64,000 nt of DNA from Fontimonas thermophila (GTDB lineage Bacteria; Pseudomonadota; Gammaproteobacteria; Nevskiales; Nevskiaceae): assembly GCF_900113085.1 (NCBI RefSeq), contig NZ_FOOC01000004.1:1-64000 (forward strand), in the 5' to 3' direction. The position numbers and the translations under genes are program-made. How positions within the stretch are numbered: the stretch's first letter is position 1; each line of letters opens with the position of its first letter. Below are positions 9,729-20,302 of this stretch, piece after piece. Under the pieces are notes generated by a model that was not told where the DNA came from, made no database searches, and was given only the letters and a program-made list of their open reading frames with translations.

Positions 9729-11323
9729 GCCGGATCACCGCCGCTGGCGTCACGTGCGGTCTTTCTCGCCCTGGCTGCGGCGATTGCCCGTGCGACCGGA
9801 TCATCATCCAATGATGCGCTTGCGGGATTTGCCGTCTCCGGTGCCATGCCAGGGGCGATGTTGGAGCGGGTGGCAAGCTGCGCTTTCTTGCGCGCGCGGG
9901 CTTCTTCCCGCTCGCGCCGTTCGCGTTCGAGCCGTGCCTGACGCGCCTCGTGGCGCGCGCGTGCGGTATCGGCCTTGCGCCGGGCTGCCTCGGCGGCCCA
10001 CAACTCGGTCTTGGCGTGACGGAAATACTGCACCAGGGGAATGTGGCTGGGGCAGACCTGAGCGCAGCAGCCGCATTCGATGCAGTCGAACACGTGCAGC
10101 GCGCGCGCGCGTTCGTATTCCCGGCCACGCGCGTGCCAGTACAGTTGCTGTGGCAAGAGGTTGGCCGGGCAGACTTCCTGGCAGGCGCCGCAGCGGATGC
10201 AGGGCATGGCGGTATCGTCGTGCGGGCGCAGTTCCTCCGGTGCGGCGGCGAGGATGCAATTGGTGCTCTTGATGACCGGCAGCGTATCGGACGGCAGGGC
10301 CAGCCCCATCATCGGCCCGCCCATCAGCAGGCGTCCCGGCGGCTGGACATACCCACCGGCGAGGTCGATCAGAAATCGCATTGGCGTACCCAGCCGCGCC
10401 TCGATGTTCTGCGGCTGCGCGACGGCACCGCCGGTGACGGTGACCACCCGCGCGATCAGCGGCTCGGCGTAGCGCAGTGCGCGCCAGACCGCGCGTGCGG
10501 TACCGGGATTGTGGACGACCAGGCCGAGATCGAGCGGCAAACCTTCACTGGGGACTTCAAGCCCGGTGAGGGTCTGGATCAATTGTTTCTCGCCGCCCTG
10601 GGGATAGCGCGTCGGCACCACGGCGATGTGAATGCGCGCATCCTGCCGCGCGGCATCGCGTAGCGCCGCGATCGCGGCCGGCTTGTTGTCTTCGACGCCG
10701 ATGATGCAGCGGGCAGCGCCGAGTGCGTGCAGCATCACCTGGATGCCACCGACGATCTCGTCCGCGGCCTCGCTCATCAACTGCTGGTCGCAGGTGATAT
10801 AGGGTTCGCACTCGGCGCCATTGATGATCAGGGTTTCGATCGGTTTGCCGGGCGAGAGCTTGATGAAACTCGGAAAGCCGGCCCCTCCCAGGCCGGCGAT
10901 GCCGGCGCGGCGCACGATCTCGCGCACGGTTTGCGGAGCGAGCGCGCGGAAATCTTCGACCGGCGTCCATTCCGGCTGCGGCAGTGGCTCGTCGCGCCCG
11001 TCCGTATCGATGACGATGCAGGGGGCGGCAAGATTGGAGACGTGCGGGATCGGTCGCGGCTCGATTGCGGTGACCACGCCCGAGCTGCTCGCATGGACCG
11101 GGACCGACACATAGCCGTCGGGCCGGGCGATGGTCTGCCCGCGCAAGACCCGCGCACCGATTTCGACCACGGGAATGGCTGGATCGCCGGCATGCTGCGA
11201 CAGGGGCAGGATGAGTTGCGGCGGTACCGGTGCCACGCGGATCGGCTGCCGTGTGGAAAGCTTCTTGCGGCCATCCAGCGCCAGGCCGCCGCGAAAGCCG
11301 GAGCGCTTGCGCAGGATGCTCAT
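9725..11323 (-). CDS. rsxC: Electron transport complex subunit RsxC (RnfC)
   Basis: A 532-residue peripheral subunit that accepts electrons from the soluble donor. N-terminal [13 protein letters not shown] and the NADH/FMN-binding region [15 protein letters not shown] with [11 protein letters not shown] are typical. Two 4Fe-4S motifs follow, [12 protein letters not shown] and [12 protein letters not shown]. The C-terminus is a long Arg/Glu/Ala-rich, coiled-coil-like extension (about 90 residues) of the kind that varies in length among RsxC proteins. The start ATG overlaps the rsxB stop. Confidence 0.95.
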   Translation of the reverse strand: MSILRKRSGFRGGLALDGRKKLSTRQPIRVAPVPPQLILPLSQHAGDPAIPVVEIGARVLRGQTIARPDGYVSVPVHASSSGVVTAIEPRPIPHVSNLAAPCIVIDTDGRDEPLPQPEWTPVEDFRALAPQTVREIVRRAGIAGLGGAGFPSFIKLSPGKPIETLIINGAECEPYITCDQQLMSEAADEIVGGIQVMLHALGAARCIIGVEDNKPAAIAALRDAARQDARIHIAVVPTRYPQGGEKQLIQTLTGLEVPSEGLPLDLGLVVHNPGTARAVWRALRYAEPLIARVVTVTGGAVAQPQNIEARLGTPMRFLIDLAGGYVQPPGRLLMGGPMMGLALPSDTLPVIKSTNCILAAAPEELRPHDDTAMPCIRCGACQEVCPANLLPQQLYWHARGREYERARALHVFDCIECGCCAQVCPSHIPLVQYFRHAKTELWAAEAARRKADTARARHEARQARLERERREREEARARKKAQLATRSNIAPGMAPETANPASASLDDDPVARAIAAARARKTARDASGGDPA

Positions 11324-11865
11324 GCGGCATCGGCCTCCGGCGCCGGCCATTTCCAGGTTTTGGGGGTTTGCGCGACCGGCTGCATCGAAATGCAATCGAC
11401 CGGGCAGGGTGGAATGCACAGCGCGCAGCCGGTGCACTCCGCGGCGATGACCGTATGCATCTGCTGCGGCGCGCCGAGAATGGCATCCACCGGACAGGCC
11501 TGGATGCATTTGGTGCAACCGATGCACAGACTTTCGTCGATCACGGCGACGGTGGGGATGGTCTTGGCGACACCATTGTCCGGATTGAGCGGCTTGGGTT
11601 CCCGTCCGAGCAGCTCGGCGAGCTTGAGGACGCCCTCCTCGCCACCTGGCGGGCACTGGTTGATGTCGGCCTCGTTGGCCGCGATCGCGGCGGCATACGG
11701 CCGGCAGCCGGGATAGCCGCACTGGCCGCACTGTGTTTGCGGCAGGATTCTGTCAATTTTCTCTACCAGCGGGTTGCCTTCGACCTTGAACCGGATCGCG
11801 GCGTAGCCGAGCCCCAGCCCGAAGACGGCCGCCAGAGCGGTGAGCGCGAGAACTGCGGCGAGCAT
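11320..11865 (-). CDS. rsxB: Electron transport complex subunit RsxB (RnfB)
   Basis: A 181-residue iron-sulfur subunit. One N-terminal membrane helix is followed by a 4Fe-4S motif ([13 protein letters not shown], with a further Cys in INQCPPGG) and two ferredoxin-type clusters, [16 protein letters not shown] and [16 protein letters not shown]. It relays electrons between the soluble donor side and the membrane subunits. The start lies 3 bases from the rsxA stop. Confidence 0.95.
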   Translation of the reverse strand: MLAAVLALTALAAVFGLGLGYAAIRFKVEGNPLVEKIDRILPQTQCGQCGYPGCRPYAAAIAANEADINQCPPGGEEGVLKLAELLGREPKPLNPDNGVAKTIPTVAVIDESLCIGCTKCIQACPVDAILGAPQQMHTVIAAECTGCALCIPPCPVDCISMQPVAQTPKTWKWPAPEADAA

Positions 11866-11868
11866 CGG

Positions 11869-12444
11869 TCAGTCCAGACCTGCGAAGCCCATGAATGCCA
11901 GGCTCATGATGCCGGCGGTGATCAGCGCGATCGGCGCGCCCTTGAATGGGGCGGGGACATCGGCCACGGCGAGCCGCTCGCGGATCGCGGCGAACAAAAG
12001 CAGCACCAGCGAGAATCCGAGTCCCGCGCCGAGCCCGGTCAGCAGCGATGCCATGAAATTCTGCGCCTCGCGCACGTTGAGCAGCGCAACGCCCAGCACG
12101 ATGCAGTTGGTCGTGATCAGCGGCAGATAGATGCCCAGCACCTGGTAGAGCAGCGGACTGGTCTTGTGCACGACCATCTCCACCGTCTGCACGGCGGCGG
12201 CGATCACGAGGATGAATGCGATTGTGCGCAGATATGCAAGACCGAGCGGTGCGAGGATGTAGGTATGGGTGAGATACGTGGCCGCCGCGGTCAGGGTCAG
12301 CACAAAGGTTGTCGCCAGCGCAAGGCCGAAGGATGTACCCAGCTTCTTCGAGGTACCCATGAACGGACACAGCCCGAGGAACTGGACCAGCACGAAGTTG
12401 TGGACCAGGACCGCGCCGACGAGGATGAGCAGATACTCGGTCAC
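11869..12444 (-). CDS. rsxA: Electron transport complex subunit RsxA (RnfA)
   Basis: A 191-residue polytopic subunit related to NqrE, with [18 protein letters not shown] and [17 protein letters not shown], the paired half-helix motifs mirrored in RsxE. The start is GTG at 12444; [11 protein letters not shown] matches the family N-terminus. It follows metG on the same strand after 91 bases without an obvious terminator, so metG and rsx may be co-transcribed. Confidence 0.95.
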   Translation of the reverse strand: MTEYLLILVGAVLVHNFVLVQFLGLCPFMGTSKKLGTSFGLALATTFVLTLTAAATYLTHTYILAPLGLAYLRTIAFILVIAAAVQTVEMVVHKTSPLLYQVLGIYLPLITTNCIVLGVALLNVREAQNFMASLLTGLGAGLGFSLVLLLFAAIRERLAVADVPAPFKGAPIALITAGIMSLAFMGFAGLD

Positions 12445-12535
12445 GGGAAACGTGCGTTGACAACCGCGCGATGATGCGGCCCTGCCGGCCGGCGGGCAAC
12501 TGCCAGCGCGTACCGGATCGCCAGAATTCCGGATG

Positions 12536-14596
12536 CTATTTGACCTTCATCCCGGGGTGTGCGCCCTCGTCCGGATACAGCAGGAAGGGTCCGCCGCTCT
12601 CGCCGCTCGCGGCCAGCACCATGCCTTCCGACAGGCCGAACTTCATCTTGCGTGGCGCGAGGTTGGCGACCATCACCGTCAGCCGGCCGACCAGTTGTTC
12701 CGGCGCATAGGCCGACTTGATGCCGGCGAAGACCTGGCGCATGCCGAGGGCACCGACGTCGAGCTGCAGGCGCAGCAGCTTATCCGCGCCTTGGACGGTC
12801 TCGGCTGCGACGATGCGGGCGATGCGCAGGTCGAGCTTGTTGAAATCCTCGATCGTGATCGTCGGCGTGTTTGTCGCCGTCGCGGCATCGGCGGCAGCTA
12901 CCGTGGTCTGGGTCGTAGTCGTTTGCCGTCCGCTCGTGCCGGGCGCCGGCTCTTTTTCCTCGGCAAGCATGGCGTCCACCGCCGTTTTCTCCACCCGGGT
13001 CGCAAGAGGCTGGTACGCGCGGATGCCGTGATCGAGCAGCGGCATTTCAGCGTCGCGCCAGGCCAGTGGTGGTACGTCGAGAAACGCTTCGGCCCGGGCG
13101 GCAAGGCTGGGCAGGATCGGCTTGAGATAAACCGTCAACTGCCGGAACAGGTTGATGAAGGTCGTGCAGACGCGGTGCAGTGCCTCGCCATTGGCCGGAT
13201 CCTTGGCCATGAGCCAAGGCGCGAGTTTTTGGATCTCCGCATTGGCGGTGTCGGCCATCAGCATGATCTCGCGGACCACTGCGGCGTATTCGCCATCCTC
13301 ATAGAGCTTTGCGAGGTGCTCTGATTGGGCGGCGAACGCTTCGAACAGCTGTGGATCGTGCAGGGTGCGGGCCAGGCGTCCGCCGTAGCGCTTCTCGATG
13401 AAGCCGGCGCAACGGCTGGCGATGTTCACGTATTTACCGACGATGTCGCTGTTGATGCGGTTGCCGAAGTCTTCGAGATTGAGGTCAAGATCATCGACGC
13501 CGGCGCCGAGCTTGGCCGCGAAGTAGTAGCGCAGGTACTCCGGATTCAAATGGTTGAGGTAGGTGCGCGCGCGCACGAAGGTGCCGCGCGACTTGGACAT
13601 CTTGGCGCCGTTGATCGTCAGATAACCGTTGACGTGCAGTTTGGTCGGCATGCGATGGCCGGATCCGTGCAGCATCGCCGGCCAGAACAGGCCATGGAAG
13701 TTGACGATGTCCTTGCCGATGAAATGATGCAGCTCGGTCGTCGCGTCGGCGCTCCAGTACGCGTCGAACTCTTCTTGCGCATTCGCGCCACGCTTTGCGC
13801 AGAGTGCGCAAAACGAAGCCATGTAACCGATCGGTGCATCGAGCCAGACGTAGAAGAACTTGCCCGGCGCATCCGGAATCGGGAAGCCAAAGTAAGGTGC
13901 GTCGCGCGAGATGTCCCAGTCGCGCAAACCGGCGTCGAACCATTCGCGTAGCTTGGCCTTGACCGAAGGATGCGCGACGTCGCCGGCCAGCCACTGCCCG
14001 AGCACGTCCTTGAACTGGGCGACGGCGAAGAAATAGTGCTCGGAATCGCGCAACACCGGCGTGGCGCCCGATACGACCGAGCGCGGGTTTTTCAGATCCG
14101 TGGGGGCATAGGCGGCGCCGCAGTGCTCGCAGTTGTCGCCGTACTGATCGGCCGTGCCGCACCGGGGGCATTCGCCCTTGATGTAACGGTCCGGCAGGAA
14201 CATCTGCTTGACCGGATCGTAGAGCTGCTGGATGGTGCGCCGCGTGATCGCGCCGCGCGCGAGCAGGCGCTTGTAGATCAGCTCCGCGAGCGCGCGGTTC
14301 TCGTCGGAGTGCGTGGAATGGTAGTGATCGAAGGCGACACCGAAATCGGCGAAATCGCGCGCGTGCTCGATGCGGATGCCTTCGATGAAGGCTTCCGGGT
14401 TCACGCCGGCCTTTTCTGCGGCAAGCATGATCGGCGTGCCGTGCGCGTCGTCCGCGCAGACGTAATGCACCGTGTGCCCGCGCATGCGCTGGAAGCGCAC
14501 CCAGACGTCTGCCTGTACGTATCCCACCATATGGCCGAGGTGCAGCGGGCCATTGGCGTACGGCAAGGCGTTGGTGACCAGGATTCTGCGCGTCAT
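12536..14596 (-). CDS. metG: Methionyl-tRNA synthetase
   Basis: A 686-residue class I synthetase charging tRNA-Met and initiator tRNA. It has the HIGH motif variant HLGH in [15 protein letters not shown], a zinc-knuckle insertion ([17 protein letters not shown]), the KMSKSRGTF loop, the anticodon-binding helical domain and a C-terminal tRNA-binding EMAP/Trbp111-like domain ([11 protein letters not shown] to the end). A Thr/Ala-rich linker near residue 560 joins the last two parts. The start at MTRRILV matches the family; 21 codons of open frame upstream lack family similarity. The metG-apbC pair is adjacent in many gammaproteobacteria; here two protease genes separate them. Confidence 0.96.
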   Translation of the reverse strand: MTRRILVTNALPYANGPLHLGHMVGYVQADVWVRFQRMRGHTVHYVCADDAHGTPIMLAAEKAGVNPEAFIEGIRIEHARDFADFGVAFDHYHSTHSDENRALAELIYKRLLARGAITRRTIQQLYDPVKQMFLPDRYIKGECPRCGTADQYGDNCEHCGAAYAPTDLKNPRSVVSGATPVLRDSEHYFFAVAQFKDVLGQWLAGDVAHPSVKAKLREWFDAGLRDWDISRDAPYFGFPIPDAPGKFFYVWLDAPIGYMASFCALCAKRGANAQEEFDAYWSADATTELHHFIGKDIVNFHGLFWPAMLHGSGHRMPTKLHVNGYLTINGAKMSKSRGTFVRARTYLNHLNPEYLRYYFAAKLGAGVDDLDLNLEDFGNRINSDIVGKYVNIASRCAGFIEKRYGGRLARTLHDPQLFEAFAAQSEHLAKLYEDGEYAAVVREIMLMADTANAEIQKLAPWLMAKDPANGEALHRVCTTFINLFRQLTVYLKPILPSLAARAEAFLDVPPLAWRDAEMPLLDHGIRAYQPLATRVEKTAVDAMLAEEKEPAPGTSGRQTTTTQTTVAAADAATATNTPTITIEDFNKLDLRIARIVAAETVQGADKLLRLQLDVGALGMRQVFAGIKSAYAPEQLVGRLTVMVANLAPRKMKFGLSEGMVLAASGESGGPFLLYPDEGAHPGMKVK

Positions 14597-14861
14597 CGGT
14601 TTGGGGTCGGCTGGCGTCGGGCCGCGGATTATCGCATGGCTCTTGCGGCCATCTTGCACGCAGCGCCGCAGGACCCCACGCCCCGGCTTGCGCGTCGTGT
14701 ATCGGACCGCTCGCCAGTCGGTTCGCGCCGCTCGGTCTGAACCCGCTCATCGGCGGGCACGCTCGGCCGCTAAAGTCACCGCGGCATGAGTCGGGCCGGC
14801 CAGGCCTGCCGGCCGATGCCGGTGTACTGCTTGTCACGGTCCTGTTTCATCGGGAGTTGTC

Positions 14862-15869
14862 GTGAGCCTGTTCGATGACCGTGGGCGTCTGCGCGCCTGC
14901 ATGAGTGCTCTGTTGCTTGCGTGTGCGGCAGGCGGGGCTGCCGCCGAATGCAGTACGGTCAATTACCGCTGCGAGGCCTCGGTTTCGGCAGCAGTGGAAC
15001 ACGCGGGCGCGGCGACGGTCATGTTGCGTTTCGCTGGTGCCAGCCAGTGCACGGGAACGCTCGTGAACAATGGACGCAACGATGGCCGCCCTTTCATCCT
15101 CACTGCGCGTCATTGCGCGGGAGCGGTTCCGGACGAGCAACTCGACAGGCTCGCAGCAGCGGTGCAAATCGTTTATCGGCGCGAGCTGTCTTGCGACAGC
15201 GCCAATCACGATGCCGGACTGGTGCGATACGGTGCAATACACCGGGCTTCCTTTGAGGATATCTGGTTGATCGAAGCGATCGATCCGGTTCCGGACGAGG
15301 CAATGGCCTGGTTCGCGGGACTCGACGCCAGTGGCTCGGTCCATGGCACACGTTTTGGTATCCATCACGGCAATGGCGGATACAAGCAGTTTGTCGTGCA
15401 GCAGGTCGAGTCCGGCAACCTCGTCTATATCGTGCTCGATACGTTGGGCATCGTGGCTCACACCTGGTACACGCGCCTCGTCAGGGGTTCGACTCCGTAC
15501 GGTGCTTCGGGCAGCGGATTGTTCGACGATGCTGCACGGGTCTGCGCTGTGTTATCGCGCGGTGTGATTTGTAGCGGCGATGTCCAAGGCAACGACTATC
15601 AGCAGCTGGCGGTTGCCTGGGAAGGTGGCGGTACGTCTCAAAACAGTCTGAAATTCTGGCTGGATCCCGATGCGCGCGGATTCAGGCAGCTCGATGCGCG
15701 TTCGACACAGGGAGCATCTGATGCGCAGAATGCAGCCGCGCCTGCCGGTTCGAACGATGCATCCGATGGTGCCGGCGGTGGGTCGCTGACGCCGCAGACG
15801 GTGCTGATCCTGCTGTTCTGCGTTCTCGCGCTGCGCCATCGCGCCACCGTACGGGAGTGTGCTGGATGA
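14862..15869 (+). CDS. Exported trypsin-like serine protease with C-terminal sorting-signal-like tail
   Basis: A 335-residue protein. The N-terminal signal peptide (SALLLACAAGGAAAEC) is followed by a chymotrypsin-fold domain. CTGTLVNN then FILTARHC gives the catalytic His near residue 85, HDAGLVRY is the probable Asp region, and STPYGASGSGLFD gives the catalytic Ser. Paired Cys residues suggest periplasmic or secreted folding. The C-terminus has a low-complexity Ala/Asp/Ser/Gly linker, then GGGSLTPQ, a hydrophobic helix (TVLILLFCVLAL) and RHR, resembling GlyGly-CTERM signals cleaved by rhombosortase; no rhombosortase is in the window. The start is GTG at 14862 with GGGAG at 14851-14855; an internal ATG at codon 14 is an alternative. 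The nearest relatives by motif are lysyl-endopeptidase-like proteases. Confidence 0.82.
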   Translation: MSLFDDRGRLRACMSALLLACAAGGAAAECSTVNYRCEASVSAAVEHAGAATVMLRFAGASQCTGTLVNNGRNDGRPFILTARHCAGAVPDEQLDRLAAAVQIVYRRELSCDSANHDAGLVRYGAIHRASFEDIWLIEAIDPVPDEAMAWFAGLDASGSVHGTRFGIHHGNGGYKQFVVQQVESGNLVYIVLDTLGIVAHTWYTRLVRGSTPYGASGSGLFDDAARVCAVLSRGVICSGDVQGNDYQQLAVAWEGGGTSQNSLKFWLDPDARGFRQLDARSTQGASDAQNAAAPAGSNDASDGAGGGSLTPQTVLILLFCVLALRHRATVRECAG

Positions 15870-16073
15870 AAACCCCCAGACGGCTATCGGAATCCGCCGA
15901 CTCCCGATGAACGGCGCGGATGTTCACCGCTGCACCAGGCGCTGTCCCGATCGGCGGTAGTTGCCGTTTGCCGGTTCGTTACCTATCGTCGCGGCGTTGC
16001 ACCAGGCGCCCGTATGGATGCGGGCGTACATCGGGGTAAATGCAACGATCCAAAGTCAGGGAGACGGAGAGAG

Positions 16074-17267
16074 ATGGCGTTCATCAGGCAAGTGTGGGCC
16101 GTACTGGCCTTGGGCTGGGCGTGGGTTGTGATGCCGGCGCAGGCATCACAGCCGATCAAGGACCAGTACATTGTCGTGCTCGACGATTCGGTTCGTTCCG
16201 TGGGGCAGGCGGCTGCAGATCTGCTCGCGCAGGTCGGAGGTGGCACGCTGCTCCATCGCTATGACTATGCGCTGCGCGGTTTCAGCGTGCGGATGAGTGC
16301 GGCACAGGCCGCGGCGCTGGCCAGGCTGCCGCTGGTGCGGTGGGTGGAACAGGATCAACAGGTGCATGTCAGCGCAACGCAGGCCGGTGCGACCTGGGGG
16401 CTTGATCGGATCGACCAGCGCAACCTGCCGCTGAACAGTACCTATGTCTATCCGGACAGTGCCGGCGCGGGTGTGCACGTGTACATCATCGATACCGGCA
16501 TCAATGCCGGCCATACCGAATTCAGTGGCCGGATCGGCGCGGGTCGCAATTTTGCGCCGAATGCGGGGGGCAGCCTGCTATGCCAGCTCGTCGGGCTGGG
16601 ATGTCCGGCGCCGGACCCCGTCAACACCGCCGACTGCAATGGTCACGGCACGCATGTCGCTGGTACTGCGGTGGGTACGACCTATGGCGTAGCCAAGCGC
16701 GCGACGGTGCACGCGGTCCGCGTGCTCGGTTGCAACGGCAGCGGCAGCAATTCCGCTGTGATCGCCGGTGTCGACTGGGTTGCCGCCAATGCCGTGCTGC
16801 CGGCGGTGGCGAACATGTCACTCGGAGGCGGTGATTCCGCGGCGCTCGATCAGGCCGTGCAGAACGCGATCGCCTCGGGCGTGACGTTCGTGGTGGCGGC
16901 CGGCAACGACAACGCCAACGCCTGCAGCGGTTCGCCGAACAAGGTGCCGGAGGCGATCACGGTGGGCGCAACCACCCGCACCGATGCCCGCGCATCGTAT
17001 TCGAATTACGGTAGTTGCCTGGATTTGTTTGCGCCCGGTTCGGACATCACCTCGGCCTGGTACACCAGCAACACGGCGACGAATACGATCAGCGGTACGT
17101 CGATGGCGGCGCCACATGTCGCCGGCGCGGCTGCGCTGGTGCTCGGCGCCAATCCTGCGGCGACGCCCGCACAGGTGCGGGATACGATCGTCGGCACTAC
17201 GACGCTGGGTGTCGTGACCAGCCCGGGCAGCGGTTCTCCCAACGCATTGCTCTACGTCGGTCCCTGA
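16074..17267 (+). CDS. Exported subtilisin-like serine protease (S8, proteinase K type)
   Basis: A 397-residue preproenzyme. A signal peptide ends near PAQAS. An inhibitor I9 propeptide follows (YIVVLDDSV to WVEQDQQVH, about residues 30-105). The S8 domain carries Asp in YIIDTGIN, His in [10 protein letters not shown] and Ser in [11 protein letters not shown], with an oxyanion Asn in [12 protein letters not shown]. Cysteines at DCNGHG, LGCNG, NACSG and GSCLD suggest the disulfides seen in proteinase K-like enzymes. There is no C-terminal pre-peptidase domain or sorting tail. Start: ATG at 16074 after GGAGACGGAGAG; a longer frame from 16014 lacks a signal sequence. It lies 204 bases after the trypsin-like gene. 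Confidence 0.93.
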   Translation: MAFIRQVWAVLALGWAWVVMPAQASQPIKDQYIVVLDDSVRSVGQAAADLLAQVGGGTLLHRYDYALRGFSVRMSAAQAAALARLPLVRWVEQDQQVHVSATQAGATWGLDRIDQRNLPLNSTYVYPDSAGAGVHVYIIDTGINAGHTEFSGRIGAGRNFAPNAGGSLLCQLVGLGCPAPDPVNTADCNGHGTHVAGTAVGTTYGVAKRATVHAVRVLGCNGSGSNSAVIAGVDWVAANAVLPAVANMSLGGGDSAALDQAVQNAIASGVTFVVAAGNDNANACSGSPNKVPEAITVGATTRTDARASYSNYGSCLDLFAPGSDITSAWYTSNTATNTISGTSMAAPHVAGAAALVLGANPAATPAQVRDTIVGTTTLGVVTSPGSGSPNALLYVGP

Positions 17268-17289
17268 ACCCGTGATCGGCGGCAGGCAG

Positions 17290-17317
17290 CGGCGGGCCTC
17301 GGCCCGCCGTTCGTTTT
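17290..17317 (+). terminator. Intrinsic terminator of the S8 protease gene
   Basis: A 9-bp perfect stem CGGCGGGCC/GGCCCGCCG with a 2-base loop is followed by TTCGTTTT. It lies 22 bases after the protease stop codon and before apbC. Confidence 0.75.
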
Positions 17318-17366
17318 GCGCCATCGGCAAGGCCGGCTAGACTTGCGCACCCTTGGAAGCCGTGCC

Positions 17367-18446
17367 ATGTCCGCTACCCGTGATGCCTTGCTTGCCGCGC
17401 TCGATGCCTATGTCGATCCGCTGATCGGCCGGGGGCTGTTGGCCTGCGGCGCGGTCAAGCGTGCAGAAGTCACCGGCGGCCGCGCGCAAATCGAGCTCGA
17501 ACTGGGTTTTCCTGCTGCCGGTTACCGCCACGCGCTCGCCGGCTCAGTGGCGCAGGCAGTGCGCGCGGCGACTGGTCTTGACGCCGACGTGGCCATCGGC
17601 TGGCGCATCGAATCGCACGCGGTGCAGAAGAACCTCAAGCCGCTGGCGCAGATCCGCAACATCATCGCCGTGGCCAGCGGCAAGGGCGGCGTCGGCAAAT
17701 CCACCGTCGCGGTCAATCTGGCATTGGCGCTGCACGCCGAGGGCGCGCGCGTAGGCATTCTCGATGCCGATATCTACGGACCGAGCCAGCCGCGCATGCT
17801 CGGCAGCCGCGACAAGCCGACCTCGCCGGATGGCAAGCACATGAATCCGATCGTCGCGCACGGGCTGCAGGCGATGAGCATCGGCTTTCTCGTCGATGAG
17901 GAGCAGCCGATGATCTGGCGCGGTCCGATGGTGACCCAGGCGCTGGGGCAGCTGCTCGCCGAAACGCTGTGGCGCGATCTCGATTACCTGATCGTCGATC
18001 TGCCGCCGGGTACCGGCGACATACAGCTATCGCTGGCACAGCGCATCCCGGTCAGCGGTGCGCTGATCGTCACGACGCCGCAGGACATCGCACTGCTCGA
18101 TGCGCGCAAGGGGCTGCAGATGTTCCGCAAGGTCGAGGTGCCGGTACTGGGCATCATCGAGAACATGGCCTGGCACGTGTGTACGCACTGCGGTCACCGC
18201 GAGCCGATCTTCGGTGAGGGGGGCGGTGCGCAGCTGGCGCAGCAGTATGGTGTGGAGCTGCTCGGGCAGTTGCCACTGGACATGCGGATCCGCGAGCAGG
18301 CCGATGGCGGATGTCCGACCGTCGTTGCCGCGCCGGAGTCGGATCTGGCGCAGCGGTACCGGGACATCGCGCGCCGCGCGGCGGCGCGCCTGGCCTATGG
18401 GGTGCAGGCACCGGACTTTCCGGCCATCGAGATCAGCGACGATTGA
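17367..18446 (+). CDS. apbC: Iron-sulfur cluster carrier protein ApbC (Mrp)
   Basis: A 359-residue P-loop ATPase that carries 4Fe-4S clusters to apoproteins in the cytoplasm. An N-terminal MIP18-like (DUF59) domain of about 90 residues precedes the deviant Walker A SGKGGVGKST. DADIYGPSQPRM and DYLIVDLPPGTGDIQ follow. The C-terminal CxxC in VCTHCGHRE binds the cluster in dimers. The start at MSATRD follows TTGGAAG; a longer open frame upstream overlaps the preceding terminator. It is followed by dcd 30 bases downstream, an order kept in many gammaproteobacteria. Confidence 0.94.
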   Translation: MSATRDALLAALDAYVDPLIGRGLLACGAVKRAEVTGGRAQIELELGFPAAGYRHALAGSVAQAVRAATGLDADVAIGWRIESHAVQKNLKPLAQIRNIIAVASGKGGVGKSTVAVNLALALHAEGARVGILDADIYGPSQPRMLGSRDKPTSPDGKHMNPIVAHGLQAMSIGFLVDEEQPMIWRGPMVTQALGQLLAETLWRDLDYLIVDLPPGTGDIQLSLAQRIPVSGALIVTTPQDIALLDARKGLQMFRKVEVPVLGIIENMAWHVCTHCGHREPIFGEGGGAQLAQQYGVELLGQLPLDMRIREQADGGCPTVVAAPESDLAQRYRDIARRAAARLAYGVQAPDFPAIEISDD

Positions 18447-18476
18447 CCGGGCGCACTAAAAAACGGAAAAGAGCCG

Positions 18477-19043
18477 ATGAGTATCAAGTCCGACAGGTGG
18501 ATCCGCCGGATGGCGGCACAGGGCATGATCGAGCCGTTCGAGCCGGGGCAGGTACGCCTAGCGCCCGACGGGCACAAGATCGTCTCGTACGGCACGTCCA
18601 GCTATGGTTACGACGTTCGCTGCGCCAACGAATTCAAGATCTTCACGAATATCAATTCGACGATCGTCGATCCCAAGAACTTCGACGAGAAATCGTTCGT
18701 CGACGTGACCGCCGATGTCTGCATCATCCCGCCCAATTCGTTCGCGCTCGCACGCACCGTCGAATACTTCCGCATCCCGCGCAACGTGCTTGTCGTGTGT
18801 CTCGGCAAAAGCACTTATGCGCGCTGCGGCATCATCGTCAACGTCACACCGCTGGAGCCGGAGTGGGAGGGTCATGTCACTCTCGAGTTCTCCAACACCA
18901 CGCCGCTGCCGGCAAAGATCTATGCCAATGAGGGCGTCGCCCAGATGCTGTTCTATGAGTCCGACGAGATTTGCGAGACCTCCTACCGCGACCGTGGCGG
19001 CAAGTATCAAGGACAGCGCGGCGTCACCCTGCCCAAGACGTGA
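18477..19043 (+). CDS. dcd: dCTP deaminase
   Basis: A 188-residue homotrimeric enzyme converting dCTP to dUTP, feeding dTMP synthesis. [11 protein letters not shown] and the catalytic-site region [27 protein letters not shown], with its conserved Glu, are diagnostic, and the length is exactly as expected. It lies between apbC and pdxJ, probably in one transcript. Confidence 0.96.
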   Translation: MSIKSDRWIRRMAAQGMIEPFEPGQVRLAPDGHKIVSYGTSSYGYDVRCANEFKIFTNINSTIVDPKNFDEKSFVDVTADVCIIPPNSFALARTVEYFRIPRNVLVVCLGKSTYARCGIIVNVTPLEPEWEGHVTLEFSNTTPLPAKIYANEGVAQMLFYESDEICETSYRDRGGKYQGQRGVTLPKT

Positions 19044-19058
19044 CAGCGGGATGCGGCG

Positions 19059-19793
19059 ATGAGTGCTCCGATCCGGCTGGGTGTCAACGTCGATCACGTC
19101 GCCACCGTGCGCCAGGCGCGCGGGACCGCGTATCCCGATCCGGTCGAGGCGGGTCTGATCGCCGCCGCTGCCGGGGCGGATAGCATCACGATCCATCTGC
19201 GCGAGGACCGCCGTCACATCCAGGAGCACGACGTGCGCCGGCTCAAGGCACGTTGTCCGGTGCCGATCAATCTGGAGATGGCGGTCACCGAGGAAATGAT
19301 CGCCTTTGCCTGCCGTGTGAAGCCGCATTTCGTCTGTCTGGTGCCCGAGCGACGCCAGGAGCTGACCACTGAAGGCGGCCTCGACGTCGCCGGCCAGATC
19401 GAGGCCGTGACCGCCGCGTGCCGCCGGCTGGCGCGCGCAAAAGTCCAGGTCGCGCTGTTCATCGATCCGGAGCCGGCGCAACTTAAAGCCGCGCGCGCAA
19501 CCGGCGCGCCGCATCTGGAGATCCATACCGGGCGTTATGCCGAGGCCACCGGCCGGCGCCGGGCGGCCGAGCGGGCGCGCATCGAGCGCTTCGCCGTGCA
19601 GGCGGCATCGGCCGGGTTCGAGGTTCACGCCGGTCATGGGCTGAACCTGGACAACGTCGGGCCGATCGCGCGCATTGCACCGATCGTCGAACTCAACATT
19701 GGCCACAGCATCATCGCGCGCGCTCTCTTCGTCGGCCTGCCGGCAGCGGTCGCCGAAATGCGCCGCGCGATGATTGACGCGCGTGGATGGTGA
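19059..19793 (+). CDS. pdxJ: Pyridoxine 5'-phosphate synthase
   Basis: A 244-residue TIM-barrel enzyme condensing 1-deoxyxylulose 5-phosphate with 3-amino-2-oxopropyl phosphate in vitamin B6 synthesis. [39 protein letters not shown] and GHGLNLDNV are family motifs. It is followed directly by acpS, as in enterobacteria, though the usual upstream era and recO are absent here. Confidence 0.96.
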   Translation: MSAPIRLGVNVDHVATVRQARGTAYPDPVEAGLIAAAAGADSITIHLREDRRHIQEHDVRRLKARCPVPINLEMAVTEEMIAFACRVKPHFVCLVPERRQELTTEGGLDVAGQIEAVTAACRRLARAKVQVALFIDPEPAQLKAARATGAPHLEIHTGRYAEATGRRRAAERARIERFAVQAASAGFEVHAGHGLNLDNVGPIARIAPIVELNIGHSIIARALFVGLPAAVAEMRRAMIDARGW

Positions 19794-19837
19794 GGAAAGC
19801 GCGCACAACCCCGGCCGGGACGTCGGATGCATGCCGC

Positions 19838-20239
19838 ATGGCAGCGGTGCTGCATGGCGTCGGTATCGACATCCTGCGGGTCGAACGCATGCAAAAACTG
19901 CTCGACCGCCATGGCCGCCGCCTGCTCGACAAATTGCTGTGCGTCGCCGAGCGGCGCGAGCTGCGCACACGCCGCGATCCCGCACGGGCGCTGGCGATGT
20001 GTTTCGCAGCCAAGGAAGCTTTCGTCAAGGCCTTGGGCACGGGCTTTGCCGGTGTCGGCTACAAAGATGCCGGTGTCGTGCGCGAACCCGGCGGTCGGCC
20101 GCGGCTCGTCTTCAGCCGACGCATGCAGGCACGCCTGCGGCGCGAGGGCATCGCCGCCGCCCACGTGTCCTTAAGCGATGACGGCGGTGTGGTCTGCGCC
20201 TGCGTGGTGCTCGAAAAGCAGATGGTGCGCGCCATCTGA
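19838..20239 (+). CDS. acpS: Holo-[acyl-carrier-protein] synthase
   Basis: A 133-residue enzyme transferring 4'-phosphopantetheine from CoA to ACP. It has GVGIDILRVERM at the N-terminus (magnesium-binding Asp) and FAAKEAFVKALGTGF (catalytic Glu and Lys). An in-frame ATG at 19787, overlapping the pdxJ stop, would add 17 residues not typical of the family; the shorter start matches the usual length of about 125-130 residues. Neither start has a strong Shine-Dalgarno. Confidence 0.92.
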   Translation: MAAVLHGVGIDILRVERMQKLLDRHGRRLLDKLLCVAERRELRTRRDPARALAMCFAAKEAFVKALGTGFAGVGYKDAGVVREPGGRPRLVFSRRMQARLRREGIAAAHVSLSDDGGVVCACVVLEKQMVRAI

Positions 20240-20302
20240 TGCCGGCATGACAGACCGGCTGCTGAGCTGCCGGCGGAAGAGCGTGACCCTACAATGCGTG
20301 GT

